Shown here: positions 44,565 to 54,930 of the stretch, piece after piece
Numbering within the stretch: the stretch's first letter is position 1
Layout of the letters: each line of letters starts with the position of its first letter
NCBI GenBank assembly: GCA_949287305.1
Contig: CASEFX010000014.1
Location: 18,030-82,029, forward strand
DNA length: 64,000 nt
Source of the DNA: an uncultured Sutterella sp.
GTDB taxonomy: Bacteria > Pseudomonadota > Gammaproteobacteria > Burkholderiales > Burkholderiaceae_F
Reading direction: 5' to 3'
Position numbers and translations under genes: made by a program
The notes under the pieces: generated by a model
Database searches by the model: none
Seen by the model: only the letters and a program-made list of their open reading frames with translations
What the model was told of the DNA's origin: nothing

Positions 44565-47500
44565 TCAGCCCACCCACTTGCGGGCGTTCCAGAACATGCG
44601 CATCCAGCCCGAGACGTCCGTCCATTCGGCCGGGTGCCACGAGAGCTGCACGGCGCGGTGGCTGCGTTCGGGGTGCGGCATGATGATCGTGAAGCGGCCG
44701 TCGTCCGTGGTGAACGAGGCGCGACCCTCGGCCGAACCGTTCGGATTGAAGGGATACACCTCCGTCGGACGGCCCTGCGGATCGACGTAGCGCGCGGCCG
44801 TGCGGGCGAGCGCGGCGTCTTCGGGCGAGAGGAACTGCACGCGCCCTTCCCCGTGCGAGGTCACGATCGGAAGGACCGAACCCGCCATGCCTTCGAAGAA
44901 GATCGAGGGCGATTCGAGAAGTTCCAGATTCACGACGCGCGCTTCGAACTGTTCGGACAGGTTGCGAACGAGCATCGGCCAGTGCGAGGCGCCCGGAATG
45001 AGGTCGCGAAGCTGGCTCATCATCTGGCAGCCGTTGCAGATGCCGATGCCGAACGTGTCGTCGCGGTGGAAGAACGTGCGGAAGACTTCCGTCAAACGGT
45101 CGTTGTGAAGGACGGTCTTGGCCCAGCCGCCGCCGGCGCCGAGGACGTCGCCGTAGGAGAAGCCGCCCGGGCAAGCGAGGCCCTTGAAGCCCGAGAGTTC
45201 GATGCGGCCCGAAAGGAGGTCCGTCATGTGGACGTCGTAGGCGTCAAAGCCCGCGCGGTAGAAAGCGGCCGTCATTTCGTTCTGGCTGTTGACGCCTTCT
45301 TCGCGGAGCACCGCGACCTTCGGACGAACGCCCGTGTTGATCATCGGAGCGGCGACGTTTTCGTTCACGTCGTAAGTGGTCTTCGCAAAGAGGCCCGTGT
45401 CGGTCTTGTCGGCGATTCGTGCGAATTCCTGATCGGCGCAGGCCGGATTGTCGCGGCCGCGGGCGATCGAGTGCGAGACTTCCGTCCACGCGGTCTGGAG
45501 TTCTTCGCGCGTGAAGCAGGCGTTCGGGCAGTCGTCGTTCGAAATCGTGAGGAGCTCCCCTTCGGTGACTTCGCCGATGAAGTGGCAAAGGTGCGAGAGG
45601 CCTTCCTCGCGCATCGCGGCGACGAGCTCTTCGACGCGGTCGGCGCGGACCTGAAGGACGGCGCCGAGTTCTTCGTTGAAGAGGACGTTCCAGACGTTCG
45701 CGCCTTCGGCTTCGAGGAGGCTCGAGAGGTTGAGGCTCACGCCGAGGCGGCTCGCGAACATCATTTCCGCGAGCGTCGCGAAGAGACCGCCGTCGGAACG
45801 GTCGTGGTAGGCAAGGAGCGCACCCGAGTCCGTGAGACGGCGGACCGTCACGAAGAAGCGGGCGAGTTCGGCCGCGTTTTCGCAGTCCGGAGCCGTGTCG
45901 CCGAAGCGCTGCGTCACCTGCGCGAGGATCGAGCCGCCGAGGCGGTTCTTGCCGGCGCCGAGGTCAACGAGCACGAGAACCGAAGCGGGATCGCGCTTGA
46001 GTTCGGGGGTAAGCGTCTTCGAGACGTCTTCGACCGGCGCGGCGGCGGAAACGATGAGGCTCACGGGCGACGTGACGGACTTCTGTTCGCCTTCCGCTTC
46101 CCACTTGGTGCGCATGGAGAGCGAGTCCTTGCCGACCGGAATCGAGATGCCGAGCGCGACCGAGAAGTCGGACGCGGCCTTGACGGCGTCAAAGAGTCGG
46201 GCGTCTTCGCCTTCGGCGCCGCAGGCGGCCATCCAGTTGGCGGAGAGCTTGATGCGCGGAAGCTTCGCGTCCGCGGCGGCCATGTTCGTGATCGCTTCGC
46301 CGATCGCAAGGCGCGAGGCGGCGGCGGAGTCGATGACGGCGACCGGGGTGCGTTCGCCCATCGACATCGCTTCGCCCTTGAGGCCTTCGAAGTCGAGCGT
46401 CGTCACGCCGCAGTCGGCGACCGGCACCTGCCAGGGACCGACCATCTGGTCGCGGGCGACGAGACCGCCGACCGTGCGGTCGCCGATCGTGATGAGGAAG
46501 GACTTCGAAGCGACGGTCGGGTGACGCAGAACGTCGAGCGCGGCCTTCTTGAAATCGAGACCTTCGGCCGTGAAGGGAGCGAGCTTCTTTTCGACGTGCT
46601 TCACGTCGCGGTGCATGCGCGGGGCCTTGCCGAGAAGGACTTCCATCGGCATGTCGACGCAGTCGGCCTTGGGAGCGTTCGTGAGCTTGAGGTGGGCTTC
46701 CTCGGTGATGGTGCCGAGGACCGCGAAGGGGCAGCGTTCGCGTTCGCAGAAGGCCTTGAAGACTTCAAGCTTCGCGGGATCGAGCGCGATGACGTAGCGT
46801 TCCTGCGATTCGTTGCACCAGATTTCCAAGGGGCTCATGCCGGACTCTTCGACCGGGATCTTCGTCATGTCGAAAGTGGCGCCCTTCCCCGAGAGGTCGG
46901 CGAGTTCCGGCATGGCGTTCGAGAGACCGCCCGCGCCCACGTCGTGGATGGCGAGGATCGGGTTTTCCGTACCCATCGCCCAGCAACGGTCGATCACTTC
47001 CTGGGCGCGGCGTTCCATTTCGGGGTTGCCGCGCTGGACCGAGTCAAAGTCGAGCGCTTCGGAGTTGGCGCCCGTCGCCATCGAGCTCGCGGCGCCGCCG
47101 CCGAGACCAATGCGCATGCCCGGACCGCCGAGGACGATGAGGAGGCTGCCTGCGGGCGGGACTTCCTTCTTCGTCTGGTCGTCGCGGATGTTGCCGATGC
47201 CGCCCGCGAGCATGATGGGTTTGTGGTAGCCGTAGCGGGTGCCGCCGACGTTCGCTTCAAAGGCGCGGAAGTAGCCGAGAATGTTCGGGCGGCCGAATTC
47301 GTTGTTGAAGGCGGCGCCGCCGAGCGGGCCGTCCGTCATGATGGAAAGCGGCGTCGCGATGCGCGAGGGAGCGCCGTAGACGGCGTCCGTCTTTTCGCCC
47401 GTCACCGTGTCGCTGTCGTTTTCCCAGGACTGCGGAGCGTCGGCGAGATGCAGAGCCGAGGTCGTGAAGCCGCACAGACCCGCCTTCGGACGGGCGCCGC

Positions 47501-48503
47501 GGCCCGTGGCGCCTTCGTCGCGGATTTCGCCGCCCGAGCCCGTCGAGGCGCCCGGGAAGGGAGAAATCGCGGTCGGATGGTTGTGGGTTTCGACCTTGAA
47601 GACCGTGTGGGTCATTTCGACTTCGCGCTCGAACTTGTCGCCGTAGACGCTGTCCTTGCCCGGACGTGGATAGAGACGCGCGGCTTCGGCCCCTTCGAAG
47701 ATGGCCGCGTTGTCGGCGTAGGCCGTGACGGTCCCCTGCGGGGCCATCTGATGCGTGCGGCGGATCATGCCGAAGAGCGTTTCTTCGCGGTCTTCGCCGT
47801 CGATCGTCCAGCGGGCGTTGAAGATCTTGTGGCGGCAGTGTTCGGAGTTGGCCTGCGCGAACATCATGAGTTCGACGTCGGTCGGATTGCGGTTGAGCTT
47901 CGTGAAGGCGTCGACGAGGTAGTCGATTTCGTCTTCGGAAAGCGCAAGGCCCATCGAGACGTTGGCTTCTTCGAGCGCGGCGCGGCCACCCCCGACGATG
48001 TCGACCGTCGCCATCGGACGGCCTTCGAGCGTTTCAAAGAGCTTCGACGCGTCAAAGTCGACGGGCACGACCGATTCCGTCATGCGGTCGTGGAGCACAG
48101 CGGCGAGCTTCTGAGCGAGTTCGTCCGAAACCGGAGCGGAGAGCGAGATCGAGAAGATCGTGCCGCGTTCGACGCGGGCGACGCCCTGAATGCCGCAGTT
48201 CTTCACGATGTCGGAAGCCTTCGAGGCCCAGGGGGAGATCGTGCCGAGGCGCGGCACCACCATGAAGGCGAGGTCTTCGCGCACGGTGACGGCCGGATCG
48301 CCGTAGGTCAGGAGCGCTTCGAGGCGGGCGCGTTCATCGTCCGTCAGCGCGCGTTCGGCGTGCACAAAATGCACGAAGCGGCCCGAGACCGCTTCGACAA
48401 GGGGAGAAACCTTACGCAAAGACGCGAGCGCACGGGCCGCGCGGAAGTCCGAAAGAGCCAAACCGCCCTTGAGTTCGAAAACCGTTCCGATCTGTTGGTT
48501 CAT
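44565..48503 (-). CDS. purL: Phosphoribosylformylglycinamidine synthase (large form)
   Basis: 1,312 residues, the single-chain form of FGAM synthase. It converts FGAR, ATP and glutamine to FGAM in de novo purine synthesis. Start at the ATG at 48503 with GAGGA upstream. Visible: the FGAM-synthase linker [19 protein letters not shown]-site [27 protein letters not shown], the paired PurM-like domains, and the C-terminal glutaminase with [18 protein letters not shown], the nucleophile Cys in GICNGCQM and the His-Glu pair in [10 protein letters not shown]. No neighbour belongs to the pathway. Complete. Confidence 0.98.
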   Translation of the reverse strand: MNQQIGTVFELKGGLALSDFRAARALASLRKVSPLVEAVSGRFVHFVHAERALTDDERARLEALLTYGDPAVTVREDLAFMVVPRLGTISPWASKASDIVKNCGIQGVARVERGTIFSISLSAPVSDELAQKLAAVLHDRMTESVVPVDFDASKLFETLEGRPMATVDIVGGGRAALEEANVSMGLALSEDEIDYLVDAFTKLNRNPTDVELMMFAQANSEHCRHKIFNARWTIDGEDREETLFGMIRRTHQMAPQGTVTAYADNAAIFEGAEAARLYPRPGKDSVYGDKFEREVEMTHTVFKVETHNHPTAISPFPGASTGSGGEIRDEGATGRGARPKAGLCGFTTSALHLADAPQSWENDSDTVTGEKTDAVYGAPSRIATPLSIMTDGPLGGAAFNNEFGRPNILGYFRAFEANVGGTRYGYHKPIMLAGGIGNIRDDQTKKEVPPAGSLLIVLGGPGMRIGLGGGAASSMATGANSEALDFDSVQRGNPEMERRAQEVIDRCWAMGTENPILAIHDVGAGGLSNAMPELADLSGKGATFDMTKIPVEESGMSPLEIWCNESQERYVIALDPAKLEVFKAFCERERCPFAVLGTITEEAHLKLTNAPKADCVDMPMEVLLGKAPRMHRDVKHVEKKLAPFTAEGLDFKKAALDVLRHPTVASKSFLITIGDRTVGGLVARDQMVGPWQVPVADCGVTTLDFEGLKGEAMSMGERTPVAVIDSAAASRLAIGEAITNMAAADAKLPRIKLSANWMAACGAEGEDARLFDAVKAASDFSVALGISIPVGKDSLSMRTKWEAEGEQKSVTSPVSLIVSAAAPVEDVSKTLTPELKRDPASVLVLVDLGAGKNRLGGSILAQVTQRFGDTAPDCENAAELARFFVTVRRLTDSGALLAYHDRSDGGLFATLAEMMFASRLGVSLNLSSLLEAEGANVWNVLFNEELGAVLQVRADRVEELVAAMREEGLSHLCHFIGEVTEGELLTISNDDCPNACFTREELQTAWTEVSHSIARGRDNPACADQEFARIADKTDTGLFAKTTYDVNENVAAPMINTGVRPKVAVLREEGVNSQNEMTAAFYRAGFDAYDVHMTDLLSGRIELSGFKGLACPGGFSYGDVLGAGGGWAKTVLHNDRLTEVFRTFFHRDDTFGIGICNGCQMMSQLRDLIPGASHWPMLVRNLSEQFEARVVNLELLESPSIFFEGMAGSVLPIVTSHGEGRVQFLSPEDAALARTAARYVDPQGRPTEVYPFNPNGSAEGRASFTTDDGRFTIIMPHPERSHRAVQLSWHPAEWTDVSGWMRMFWNARKWVG

Positions 48504-48693
48504 TGCAGAAAAATCCTCGTAATCCGGTCGCTTTGAGGGGTCGCGACCGGGATTGGAGTTAAAGGAAAATGGTTGCACGGGATTATATAAGCCGCGACGC
48601 CGAAAAATGGCCGCAGGCCTTGTGTTTCTTCTCGTTGCGGAGATTCTTTATCTTCTCGAGAAGTTACTTCAGGACCGTGGCGCTCGAATGGCG

Positions 48694-48726
48694 CTCGGGG
48701 CGCCGGACTATGCCGAGCGCCCCGAG
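48694..48726 (-). terminator. Hairpin after the second AAA-like gene
   Basis: Perfect 10-bp GC stem (48694-48703 with 48717-48726), starting 4 bp beyond the stop of the minus-strand gene at 48731. No clear T run follows. Confidence 0.6.
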
Positions 48727-48730
48727 TTCT

Positions 48731-50314
48731 TCACAGGCATTTCCAAGCGGAAAATCCTCTTTCCGAAACGTCGAAAACAAGCGCCATGCGGATCACCTTT
48801 TTTCCGGACCGTTTCGATCCGTAGTGACGGGAACCCATTTGCTCAACCGCTTCGCGGAGCAAGCTATCGACTTCCTTCGACTCACGGGCGCATTTGATTT
48901 CGAAAACCCAGAGGCGATCCCCCGCCTCTACCTCCAAATCACTGCGGCCGAAGGCATTGTGGACTTCCACACTCGGAAGCATGGCGGCGCCGATGAGAAG
49001 AACCTGCAGGTATCCTCGGCAAGTGGCCTCGTCCTTGACGGGATAGCGCTGATAATCGATGGCACGAAGAACTTCGGTGAAGTAGGACACGACTTCCTCT
49101 GCCGCTCCTGAAGACAGGACGCTCAAAGCGGGTGTTGGACACACATTACGCAAGTTTTTCCCTTGCAGTAGCTCTTCAGCATAGAGCTGAGCCATAGAAA
49201 TCGCTACCTCGCGGTTGGGATAACCCAACACAACGGTCTCGTCTTGTAAGACGGAACGGATGGTGTAGTAACCCGCCTGCATGAGCAAATTTTCGATACT
49301 CATGTAGTCGTACTGTTGAGACAAAGTCAAATCGAAAAGGGTAACTTTGCGCTCTTCCGAGTATGAAATGGGTTCTGCCAGCGCATGATTGACCAGGTAT
49401 TTTGTAAGAACCGTAGGCCGACCACCGCTAACGTACCAATAGTTGAGAAATCCGTTCTTCGGCGTCGACAAGAAATTGAGCACAGACCAAGGACAATAGA
49501 CTCGATGGCTCGCTTCTCGGTCAAACGAAAAGCCATCATACTGTTCCTTGAGACGGGAAAGCACCTCTTCCCTCGTCATTCCCAGAACATCCGCCGCATT
49601 ATCCACATAGGGCAAGAAAACCGCTCGCATTTCCTCTTCCGTATAGCCCAGCAGGGTGCCGTATTCCGGATCAAGCGAAATATCCCGAAAATTGTTGAAC
49701 GCGGAAAAAACGCTTGTGTTGCTGAACTTGGTGATGCCCGTCATGAAGAAAAACCGCAGGCGTCCTTCGTACTCTTTGAGAAGTGCATAAAAAGGCTGCA
49801 GACAATCACGTACGGCCTCGAACTTCTCCCGGTCCTCTAAATGCGCGGTGAGCGGTGCATCGTATTCGTCAATAAGAACGACCAAAGAGTTAGGCGGCAA
49901 GGATGCAATCCACAACCCAAGTTGCTCGAGAAATTGCAAAGAGTCTAGTTCTCGACGATAGACAAAGCCGAGAGGAATAAACGCACTCTGCAAGAAACTT
50001 TGGAAACGCTCCTTAAACTCTTCGTAACTGCGAAACGTCGTGAGCCTGGAAAAATCCAAGCGTGCCACGGGATAGGTCTTGTCCTTCCAAAGAGGTTCTA
50101 TCGCAAGTCCCTGGAAATCCCGCAATCCGTATTGAAAAAGAGATTCAAACGTTGAGATAAGCAACGATTTTCCAAAACGCCTGGGCCTAGCCAAAAAACA
50201 TTTGGAACGCCTGCGAGCCAGCTGATAAATCAGATCCGTCTTATCAACGTAAAGCTCATCCGTAGCTCGAAGCGTTTCAAAGATCGAGGTGCCCAAGGGC
50301 AATTCTTTCAACAT
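48731..50314 (-). CDS. AAA-ATPase-like / PD-(D/E)XK nuclease-superfamily protein (copy 2)
   Basis: 527 residues from the ATG at 50314 (MLKELPLGTSIFETLR), identical in length to the paralogue at 5842-7425. The same landmarks are present: VDKTDLIYQL, P-loop-like LARPRRFGKSLL, LIDEYDAPL, RFFFMTGITKF, YDGFSFDR, YPNREVAISMAQLYAEELL, and nuclease core GRSDLEVE followed by WVFEIKCAR. The protein is recognisably related along its whole length but diverged from copy 1. The frame extends further 5' to 50383 without a ribosome site. Function unknown; the family spreads horizontally and occurs in many copies per genome in gut bacteria. Codon use is less GC-biased than purL next door. Confidence 0.85.
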   Translation of the reverse strand: MLKELPLGTSIFETLRATDELYVDKTDLIYQLARRRSKCFLARPRRFGKSLLISTFESLFQYGLRDFQGLAIEPLWKDKTYPVARLDFSRLTTFRSYEEFKERFQSFLQSAFIPLGFVYRRELDSLQFLEQLGLWIASLPPNSLVVLIDEYDAPLTAHLEDREKFEAVRDCLQPFYALLKEYEGRLRFFFMTGITKFSNTSVFSAFNNFRDISLDPEYGTLLGYTEEEMRAVFLPYVDNAADVLGMTREEVLSRLKEQYDGFSFDREASHRVYCPWSVLNFLSTPKNGFLNYWYVSGGRPTVLTKYLVNHALAEPISYSEERKVTLFDLTLSQQYDYMSIENLLMQAGYYTIRSVLQDETVVLGYPNREVAISMAQLYAEELLQGKNLRNVCPTPALSVLSSGAAEEVVSYFTEVLRAIDYQRYPVKDEATCRGYLQVLLIGAAMLPSVEVHNAFGRSDLEVEAGDRLWVFEIKCARESKEVDSLLREAVEQMGSRHYGSKRSGKKVIRMALVFDVSERGFSAWKCL

Positions 50315-50621
50315 AGGATCTACCCCAAAAAGTAGTCGGCTCGCGAGGGAGAGCTCTTTGCATTCTATCGAGATGACGCTCACTTGGCGAAAGGTCTTGC
50401 ATTAGAGAGCATTTTTTTGAACGTAGTCATCTACCCTCAGCCAATGCGCTGATCAAACCGCAAGATTTCCTGAGTCTGCCGTCTATATGATCTTCCCTGT
50501 CGGGACTGGGCGAATACGAGGCAACGGCAGGGGTTTCTCGAATTGTACCGACGAGAGTACGATTTTGGTGAAGTCGATCTCTATAATGCCGTGACATTTA
50601 GCACTTTCCAGATTCACTTCC
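50315..50621. other. Divergent intergenic region
   Basis: 307 bp between the AAA-like gene (minus) and elaA (plus), presumably with both promoters. AT-rich at 50395-50440. No further structure was recognised. Confidence 0.4.
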
Positions 50622-51074
50622 ATGCAACGCTTCGTCAAAACATTCGCCGAGCTCACCGTCGACGAGCTTTACCGCATCCTCGCCGCCCGCGCGGCCGTCT
50701 TCGTGGTCGAGCAAAAGTGCCCCTACCAGGACGTCGACGGCGTCGACCGCAAGGCTCTGCACGTCTGGCGCGAAGAGAACGGAAAGATTCTCTGCTATCT
50801 TCGCGCCTTCCCCGTCGCGGAGGACAACTCGGTCTTTCAGATCGGGCGCGTCCTTTCGGCCGTGCGCGGAAAGGGCCTCGGCGCCCTCGTCTTTGAGGAC
50901 GCCCTGGAGGCGCTTCAGAGCCGTTATCCCATGAAGCGGATCGTGCTCGAGGCTCAGTGCTACGCGACGGGCTTTTACGAACGCTTCGGATTCAAGCCCC
51001 TGGGCGAACCGTTTGACGAAGACGGCATTCCCCACATCCGAATGGAAAAGACTTTCGAACCGTCCGCAAACTGA
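50622..51074 (+). CDS. elaA: ElaA-type GNAT N-acetyltransferase
   Basis: 150 residues, a single GNAT domain. Family landmarks: LTVDELYRILAARAAVFVVEQKCPYQDVDGVD at the N-terminus, then the acetyl-CoA-binding RVLSAVRGKGLGALVFEDAL, and the end AQCYATGFYERFGFKPLGEPFDEDGIPHIRM. Transfers an acetyl group from acetyl-CoA to an unidentified amine, in the cytoplasm. The ribosome site is weak. Single gene, convergent with the CMD gene. Confidence 0.92.
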   Translation: MQRFVKTFAELTVDELYRILAARAAVFVVEQKCPYQDVDGVDRKALHVWREENGKILCYLRAFPVAEDNSVFQIGRVLSAVRGKGLGALVFEDALEALQSRYPMKRIVLEAQCYATGFYERFGFKPLGEPFDEDGIPHIRMEKTFEPSAN

Positions 51075-51136
51075 ACCAAACCGGCGCTCAAATGAAGCCT
51101 CGAGAGGGAAATCGAATTAAATTCCTGATCGGGGCA

Positions 51137-51553
51137 TTATTTCGTTTCATCTCCCTCTTCCGCCTTTGCGACTCCCGAGACCGTCACGCCCCGAAGCTCG
51201 AATACTTCTTTTGCCGTGAAGAGCGCATTGAGCGTGCGCGGGAAGCCCGCATAGGGCGCCATGTGCAGGAACGTCGCGACGATCCGCTCGGGCGCGACGC
51301 CCACGTTCAAGGCCGTCTGGATGTGGGAGCGCAATTCGCGTTCGCATCCGCCGAGCGCGGCGAGCGTCGTGATCGTGGCGACGGCCTTCTCCTCGTCCGT
51401 GAGCCCGTCCCTTGCGTACACCGTTCCGAAGACGAAGTCGTGAATCCACTTCTCGGCGTCGGGGGCGATGTCGCGCAGCTGATCCGTGAGGCGGTTCGGG
51501 GTCTTTCCCGTAAAGCGGTCGAAGACGGAACGGTCGGATTCTTTCTCGGTCAT
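51137..51553 (-). CDS. Carboxymuconolactone decarboxylase (CMD) family protein
   Basis: 138 residues from the ATG at 51553 behind AAGGAG. All-helical CMD fold: DEEKAVATITTLAALGGCERELRSHIQTALNVGVAPERIVATFLHMAPYAGFPRTLNAL. A Cys and a His of the usual active site (GGC...SHI) are present, but the second Cys of AhpD-type CXXC proteins is missing, so a peroxidase-partner role is not supported. Single gene; reaction not predictable. Confidence 0.87.
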   Translation of the reverse strand: MTEKESDRSVFDRFTGKTPNRLTDQLRDIAPDAEKWIHDFVFGTVYARDGLTDEEKAVATITTLAALGGCERELRSHIQTALNVGVAPERIVATFLHMAPYAGFPRTLNALFTAKEVFELRGVTVSGVAKAEEGDETK

Positions 51554-51701
51554 GGAACGTCTCCTTGGGTTGCGGTCCTTCGGACATTTTACGTCCGGCG
51601 ACACGCCTCCCGAGATGAGATGACGTGACAGTCACCCGCCCTTCGCCCCTCCTCCTCCCGCACGAGGATTTCCCCTTCGCATAGGTCTATACTCTCTGTA
51701 T

Positions 51702-51716
51702 TGCGAATCATTCGCA
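51702..51716. promoter_or_regulatory. Fur-like box upstream of the HMA gene
   Basis: A perfect 7-1-7 inverted repeat TGCGAAT-C-ATTCGCA, the size and shape of Fur boxes. It sits 21 bp before the HMA-protein start, just downstream of a TATACT -10-like element (51688-51693), so binding would block transcription. Iron or another metal through a Fur-family protein is inferred. Confidence 0.65.
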
Positions 51717-51737
51717 GTAAGGGAAGGGAGCAAATCC

Positions 51738-52019
51738 ATGTACAAAACCACCCTGGCAGTCGACGGAATGATGTGCGGCATGTGCGAACAGCACGTGCGC
51801 GAAGCCGTGCAGAAGGCGCTCGAAGAGCGCGGCATCACCGCGAAGAAAATCGCCGCCTCCCGCAAGCAGAAGGAAGTCGCCGTGATTGCCGAACAACCCG
51901 TGGAGGAACGCCTTCTTCGTTCGGCGATCCAGGCGACGGGCTACGACACCGGCGCCTACCTGAGCGCGCCCGACGAAGAAAAGGGCTTCTTCCAGAAGAT
52001 CTCCTCTCTCTTCGGATGA
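51738..52019 (+). CDS. Heavy-metal-associated (HMA) domain protein
   Basis: 93 residues with one HMA/ferredoxin-like domain: DGMMCGMCEQHV contains the CxxC metal site near residues 13-16, followed by AVQKALEERGITAKKI and the family's second-half helix ending GYDTGAYL. Free HMA proteins pass copper or other soft metals to a P-type ATPase; none is nearby. A Fur-like box just upstream suggests iron- or metal-responsive control, unusual for a copper chaperone. AGGGAG precedes the ATG. The last ~20 residues (EEKGFFQKISSLFG) form an extra amphipathic tail. Confidence 0.88.
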   Translation: MYKTTLAVDGMMCGMCEQHVREAVQKALEERGITAKKIAASRKQKEVAVIAEQPVEERLLRSAIQATGYDTGAYLSAPDEEKGFFQKISSLFG

Positions 52020-52147
52020 GTTCGGATCACGGTCTTCGGGGGCGGACGGACGTTTGCGTGACTGCTTCGTGACGGCTTTTGCCTTCGCTCAGGAAAGACG
52101 TCTTCTTCTCCGTCTCCGATCACCTTGGGCTTCTGGACGGCGCGACA

Positions 52148-53371
52148 ATGCATTCGTTCTCCAACGAACGCTTTCTCGCGCATTTCGTCCCCATGCCCAA
52201 GCCTTCCTCTGCCGCCATACCCCGCACCGTCTGGGCGCTCGGGTTCGTGAGTCTTCTCATGGACGTGTCGTCCGAGATGATCCACGCCCTGCTGCCGCTC
52301 TTCATGGCGCAGACGCTAGGTGCCGGTGCGTTGTGGATCGGGCTTGTCGAGGGGCTCGGGGAAGGTGTTGCTTTGCTAACCAAAGTCGTGTCGGGCGTCA
52401 TTGCAGACCGCTTCGGTCACAAGAAGCTCCTTGTTTTCCTCGGCTACGGCCTCGGCGTTCTCTCCAAGCCTCTCTTTGCGCTCGCCGGCGCCATGCCGGT
52501 CGTTCTCGGCGCCCGCGTGGCGGACCGCATCGGCAAGGGTCTGCGCGGGGCGCCTCGTGATGCGCTCGTGGCGGAAGTGACGCCCGAAGCCGTTCGGGGC
52601 GCCGCTTTCGGACTGCGACAGTCGCTTGATGCGGCAGGCGCCTTCGTGGGACCGCTCCTTGCTTCCGCCCTGCTTCTTTTCTGGACGGACGACTACCGCT
52701 CGGTCTTCTGGGTGGCACTCATCCCGGGCGTGCTTTGCCTCCTTCTCATTCTCTTCTGCGTCGAGGAAGGCAATGCTCCGGCCAACGGAAACCGTGAGAA
52801 AACCGACAAGCGGTCCCTCCCAAAATTCCACGTTCTTTCGGACTCCGCCTTTCGGTCGCTCGTCGTGCTCGGGTCGCTCTTTGCCGTGGCGCGGTTCTCG
52901 AACGCCTTCATCGTACTGCGAGCGTCCGATGCGGGCTTCGGCGCCGCCGCCATTCCCCTTCTCATCATGGGCATGAATCTTGTCTTCTCCGCCGCTTCCT
53001 ATCCCTTCGGCAAGTGGGCGGACAAGACGGATCCGAAGACGCTTCTCGCGATCGGGATCGGCATTCTCATCTTTGCCGACCTGGCCTTCGCACTTCTCCC
53101 GACGCAATGGGGCGTCTTGATCGGGGTGGTCCTCATGGGCCTCCACTTGGGGGCGACGCAAGGCATCTTCTCCATGCTCGTCGCCGCGACCGCTCCGGAA
53201 AACGAACAGGCGAGCGCCTTCGGGATCTTCGGGTTCGCGAGCGGCCTGTCCGCCATCGCCGCGGGACTTCTCGCCGGTCTTCTCTGGGACGCGTTCGGGC
53301 CGGAGGCAACCTTCCTCGGCGGTGCGCTTCTGGCTCTCTTCGCCCTCGCCTGGCTACGGCTACACCGTTGA
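52148..53371 (+). CDS. Major facilitator superfamily transporter
   Basis: 407 residues with 12 predicted helices, read from the ATG at 52148; starts at 52079 or 52193 are also possible because none has a clear ribosome site. MFS signature loop between helices 2 and 3: SGVIADRFGHKKLLV. It begins GFVSLLMDVSSEMIHALLPLFM, typical of a widespread bacterial branch of uncharacterised drug or sugar exporters. A long charged loop (GNAPANGNREKTDKRS) joins the two six-helix halves. It lies 128 bp after the HMA gene; no terminator was seen between, so shared transcription is possible. Substrate unknown. Confidence 0.87.
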   Translation: MHSFSNERFLAHFVPMPKPSSAAIPRTVWALGFVSLLMDVSSEMIHALLPLFMAQTLGAGALWIGLVEGLGEGVALLTKVVSGVIADRFGHKKLLVFLGYGLGVLSKPLFALAGAMPVVLGARVADRIGKGLRGAPRDALVAEVTPEAVRGAAFGLRQSLDAAGAFVGPLLASALLLFWTDDYRSVFWVALIPGVLCLLLILFCVEEGNAPANGNREKTDKRSLPKFHVLSDSAFRSLVVLGSLFAVARFSNAFIVLRASDAGFGAAAIPLLIMGMNLVFSAASYPFGKWADKTDPKTLLAIGIGILIFADLAFALLPTQWGVLIGVVLMGLHLGATQGIFSMLVAATAPENEQASAFGIFGFASGLSAIAAGLLAGLLWDAFGPEATFLGGALLALFALAWLRLHR

Positions 53372-53513
53372 TCTTATTTCGACTCGGGGATTCTCCCCAT
53401 TTGAGAAGATTCGACAGAGTCTTACATCGACGAATCCTCATCCGACTTATCTCCGCCAGCGCAGGCAATTTTCATCGTCGTACGCGGCACCTGGCGACGT
53501 GAGCGTTGCTTTT

Positions 53514-53534
53514 CGCGCAAATTGAGTTTGCGCG
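53514..53534. promoter_or_regulatory. 8-5-8 inverted repeat upstream of the porin gene
   Basis: CGCGCAAA-TTGAG-TTTGCGCG, a perfect palindrome about 74 bp before the porin ATG. It may be an operator or an upstream transcript end; no regulator is known. Confidence 0.45.
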
Positions 53535-53607
53535 GTCATGGATTTTGGAGTTCACCTCATTTTTCCTATCGTAGACGCGTCGAACAACCTCTCGGCAGGA
53601 AAACAAA

Positions 53608-54798
53608 ATGAAAAACTTCAAACTCTCTGTGCTCGCCTCCGCAGCTCTTCTCGCATTGACCGGAGCCACCCAAGCCGCCGACGTCGAAGTCTACGGTCTT
53701 ATCGACCAAGGCTTGAAAGTTACGCGCGACGGCGGCGAAAACACCTTCGAAATGAACGCCGGCCAGATTTCCGGCTCCCGCGTGGGTCTTCGCATCAAGG
53801 AAGACATCTCGCCCGACCTGAAGGTATACGTCAACCTTGAAAACGGTTTTGACGCCGATACGGGCGCGATGGCCGACGAAGACCGCCTCTTCAACCGTAA
53901 TTCGGTCATCGGTCTCGAAACCAAGTACGGTACCTTCGAAGCAGGTCGTACCGGAGCCTTGGTTGCCGGCGTTACCGGAGGCATTTTTGCCGGAAAGGTC
54001 TCGCCTTTCGGCATCACGTGGCAGGAAGCCCAGAGCAGTCAGATTCTCTCGGGGGCCGTCGGCACTCGTCTCGACAACGTCATCCGCTACGAATCGCCGA
54101 AGCTTGCGGGCTTCAACTTCTATGCCGAAGCCTCGAACGGCATTGCGCTTGACGATTCCGTCTCGAGTAGCCGCAAGGACCGCTACGCGGCCGTCGGCGC
54201 GACCTACAAGAACGGTCCCCTCATGGTGGTCGCCGTCGTGGACCGCATGTTCACCAAGAACGCTTCCGACGCTTCGGCCTTCCTGGGCGACGACTACTCC
54301 ACCTTCAACCTCGGCGGCACCTACGACTTCGGTCCGGTCAAGATGTTCCTCGGCTATCAGTACGGCGACGGCGTCATCCGCGTCGGCAAGATTTCGAGTT
54401 CCGTCAAGGGTGAAAACACCGGAGTGGATCGTGAGGAAAACACCACGGGGTACGATACGCACGCCGTCGTTCTCGGTGCGAACATCGACCTCTTGGGCGG
54501 CACGCTGAAGACGGCGGGCGGCTACGTGAAGGGCGAGCGCGATTACGACACGTATCGTAATGACGGCACGCTCCGCTATAAGAACTCGAACGATGTGGAA
54601 GGCTGGCAGATCGGCATCGGCTATCTCTATCCGCTTTCCAAACGGACTGACCTCTACGCCGGAGCGGCCTACGTTCACAAGAAGGACACGACGGATTCCG
54701 ACAACATCGGTCGTGACGGCAGTCTGATTGGAACGGCCAGCGAAGGTTCGAACGAAAATATCCGCTCGTTCATCATCGGCATGCGCCACAAGTTCTAA
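53608..54798 (+). CDS. Gram-negative trimeric porin
   Basis: 396 residues. The signal peptide is MKNFKLSVLASAALLALTGATQA. Sixteen-stranded porin of the Burkholderiales type: DVEVYGLIDQGLKVTRDG at strand 1, GSRVGLRIKEDISPDLKVYVNLENGF, the L3-region FEAGRTGALVAGVTGG, and the C-terminal FIIGMRHKF with terminal Phe. Forms diffusion channels in the outer membrane. Strong expression is usual for the family. The leader carries an inverted repeat (53514-53534). Confidence 0.96.
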   Translation: MKNFKLSVLASAALLALTGATQAADVEVYGLIDQGLKVTRDGGENTFEMNAGQISGSRVGLRIKEDISPDLKVYVNLENGFDADTGAMADEDRLFNRNSVIGLETKYGTFEAGRTGALVAGVTGGIFAGKVSPFGITWQEAQSSQILSGAVGTRLDNVIRYESPKLAGFNFYAEASNGIALDDSVSSSRKDRYAAVGATYKNGPLMVVAVVDRMFTKNASDASAFLGDDYSTFNLGGTYDFGPVKMFLGYQYGDGVIRVGKISSSVKGENTGVDREENTTGYDTHAVVLGANIDLLGGTLKTAGGYVKGERDYDTYRNDGTLRYKNSNDVEGWQIGIGYLYPLSKRTDLYAGAAYVHKKDTTDSDNIGRDGSLIGTASEGSNENIRSFIIGMRHKF

Positions 54799-54930
54799 TT
54801 TCCTCCCTACCAATCGATCGTCCGAACGAGAGAATCGTCTCCCTTCGGACGGTCGACTGAGACGGAAGCGTCTCGCGGACTGCAACTTCACTTGAAGCAC
54901 TGGCCCGTGACGCGAGAAAAGGAGAATCCA

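Noticed and set aside
44433..48536. A 1,367-codon open frame on the plus strand opposite purL
   Set aside because: It is the antisense shadow of purL in GC-rich DNA; the purL side has family motifs throughout and the shadow is Arg/His/Gly-rich without any.
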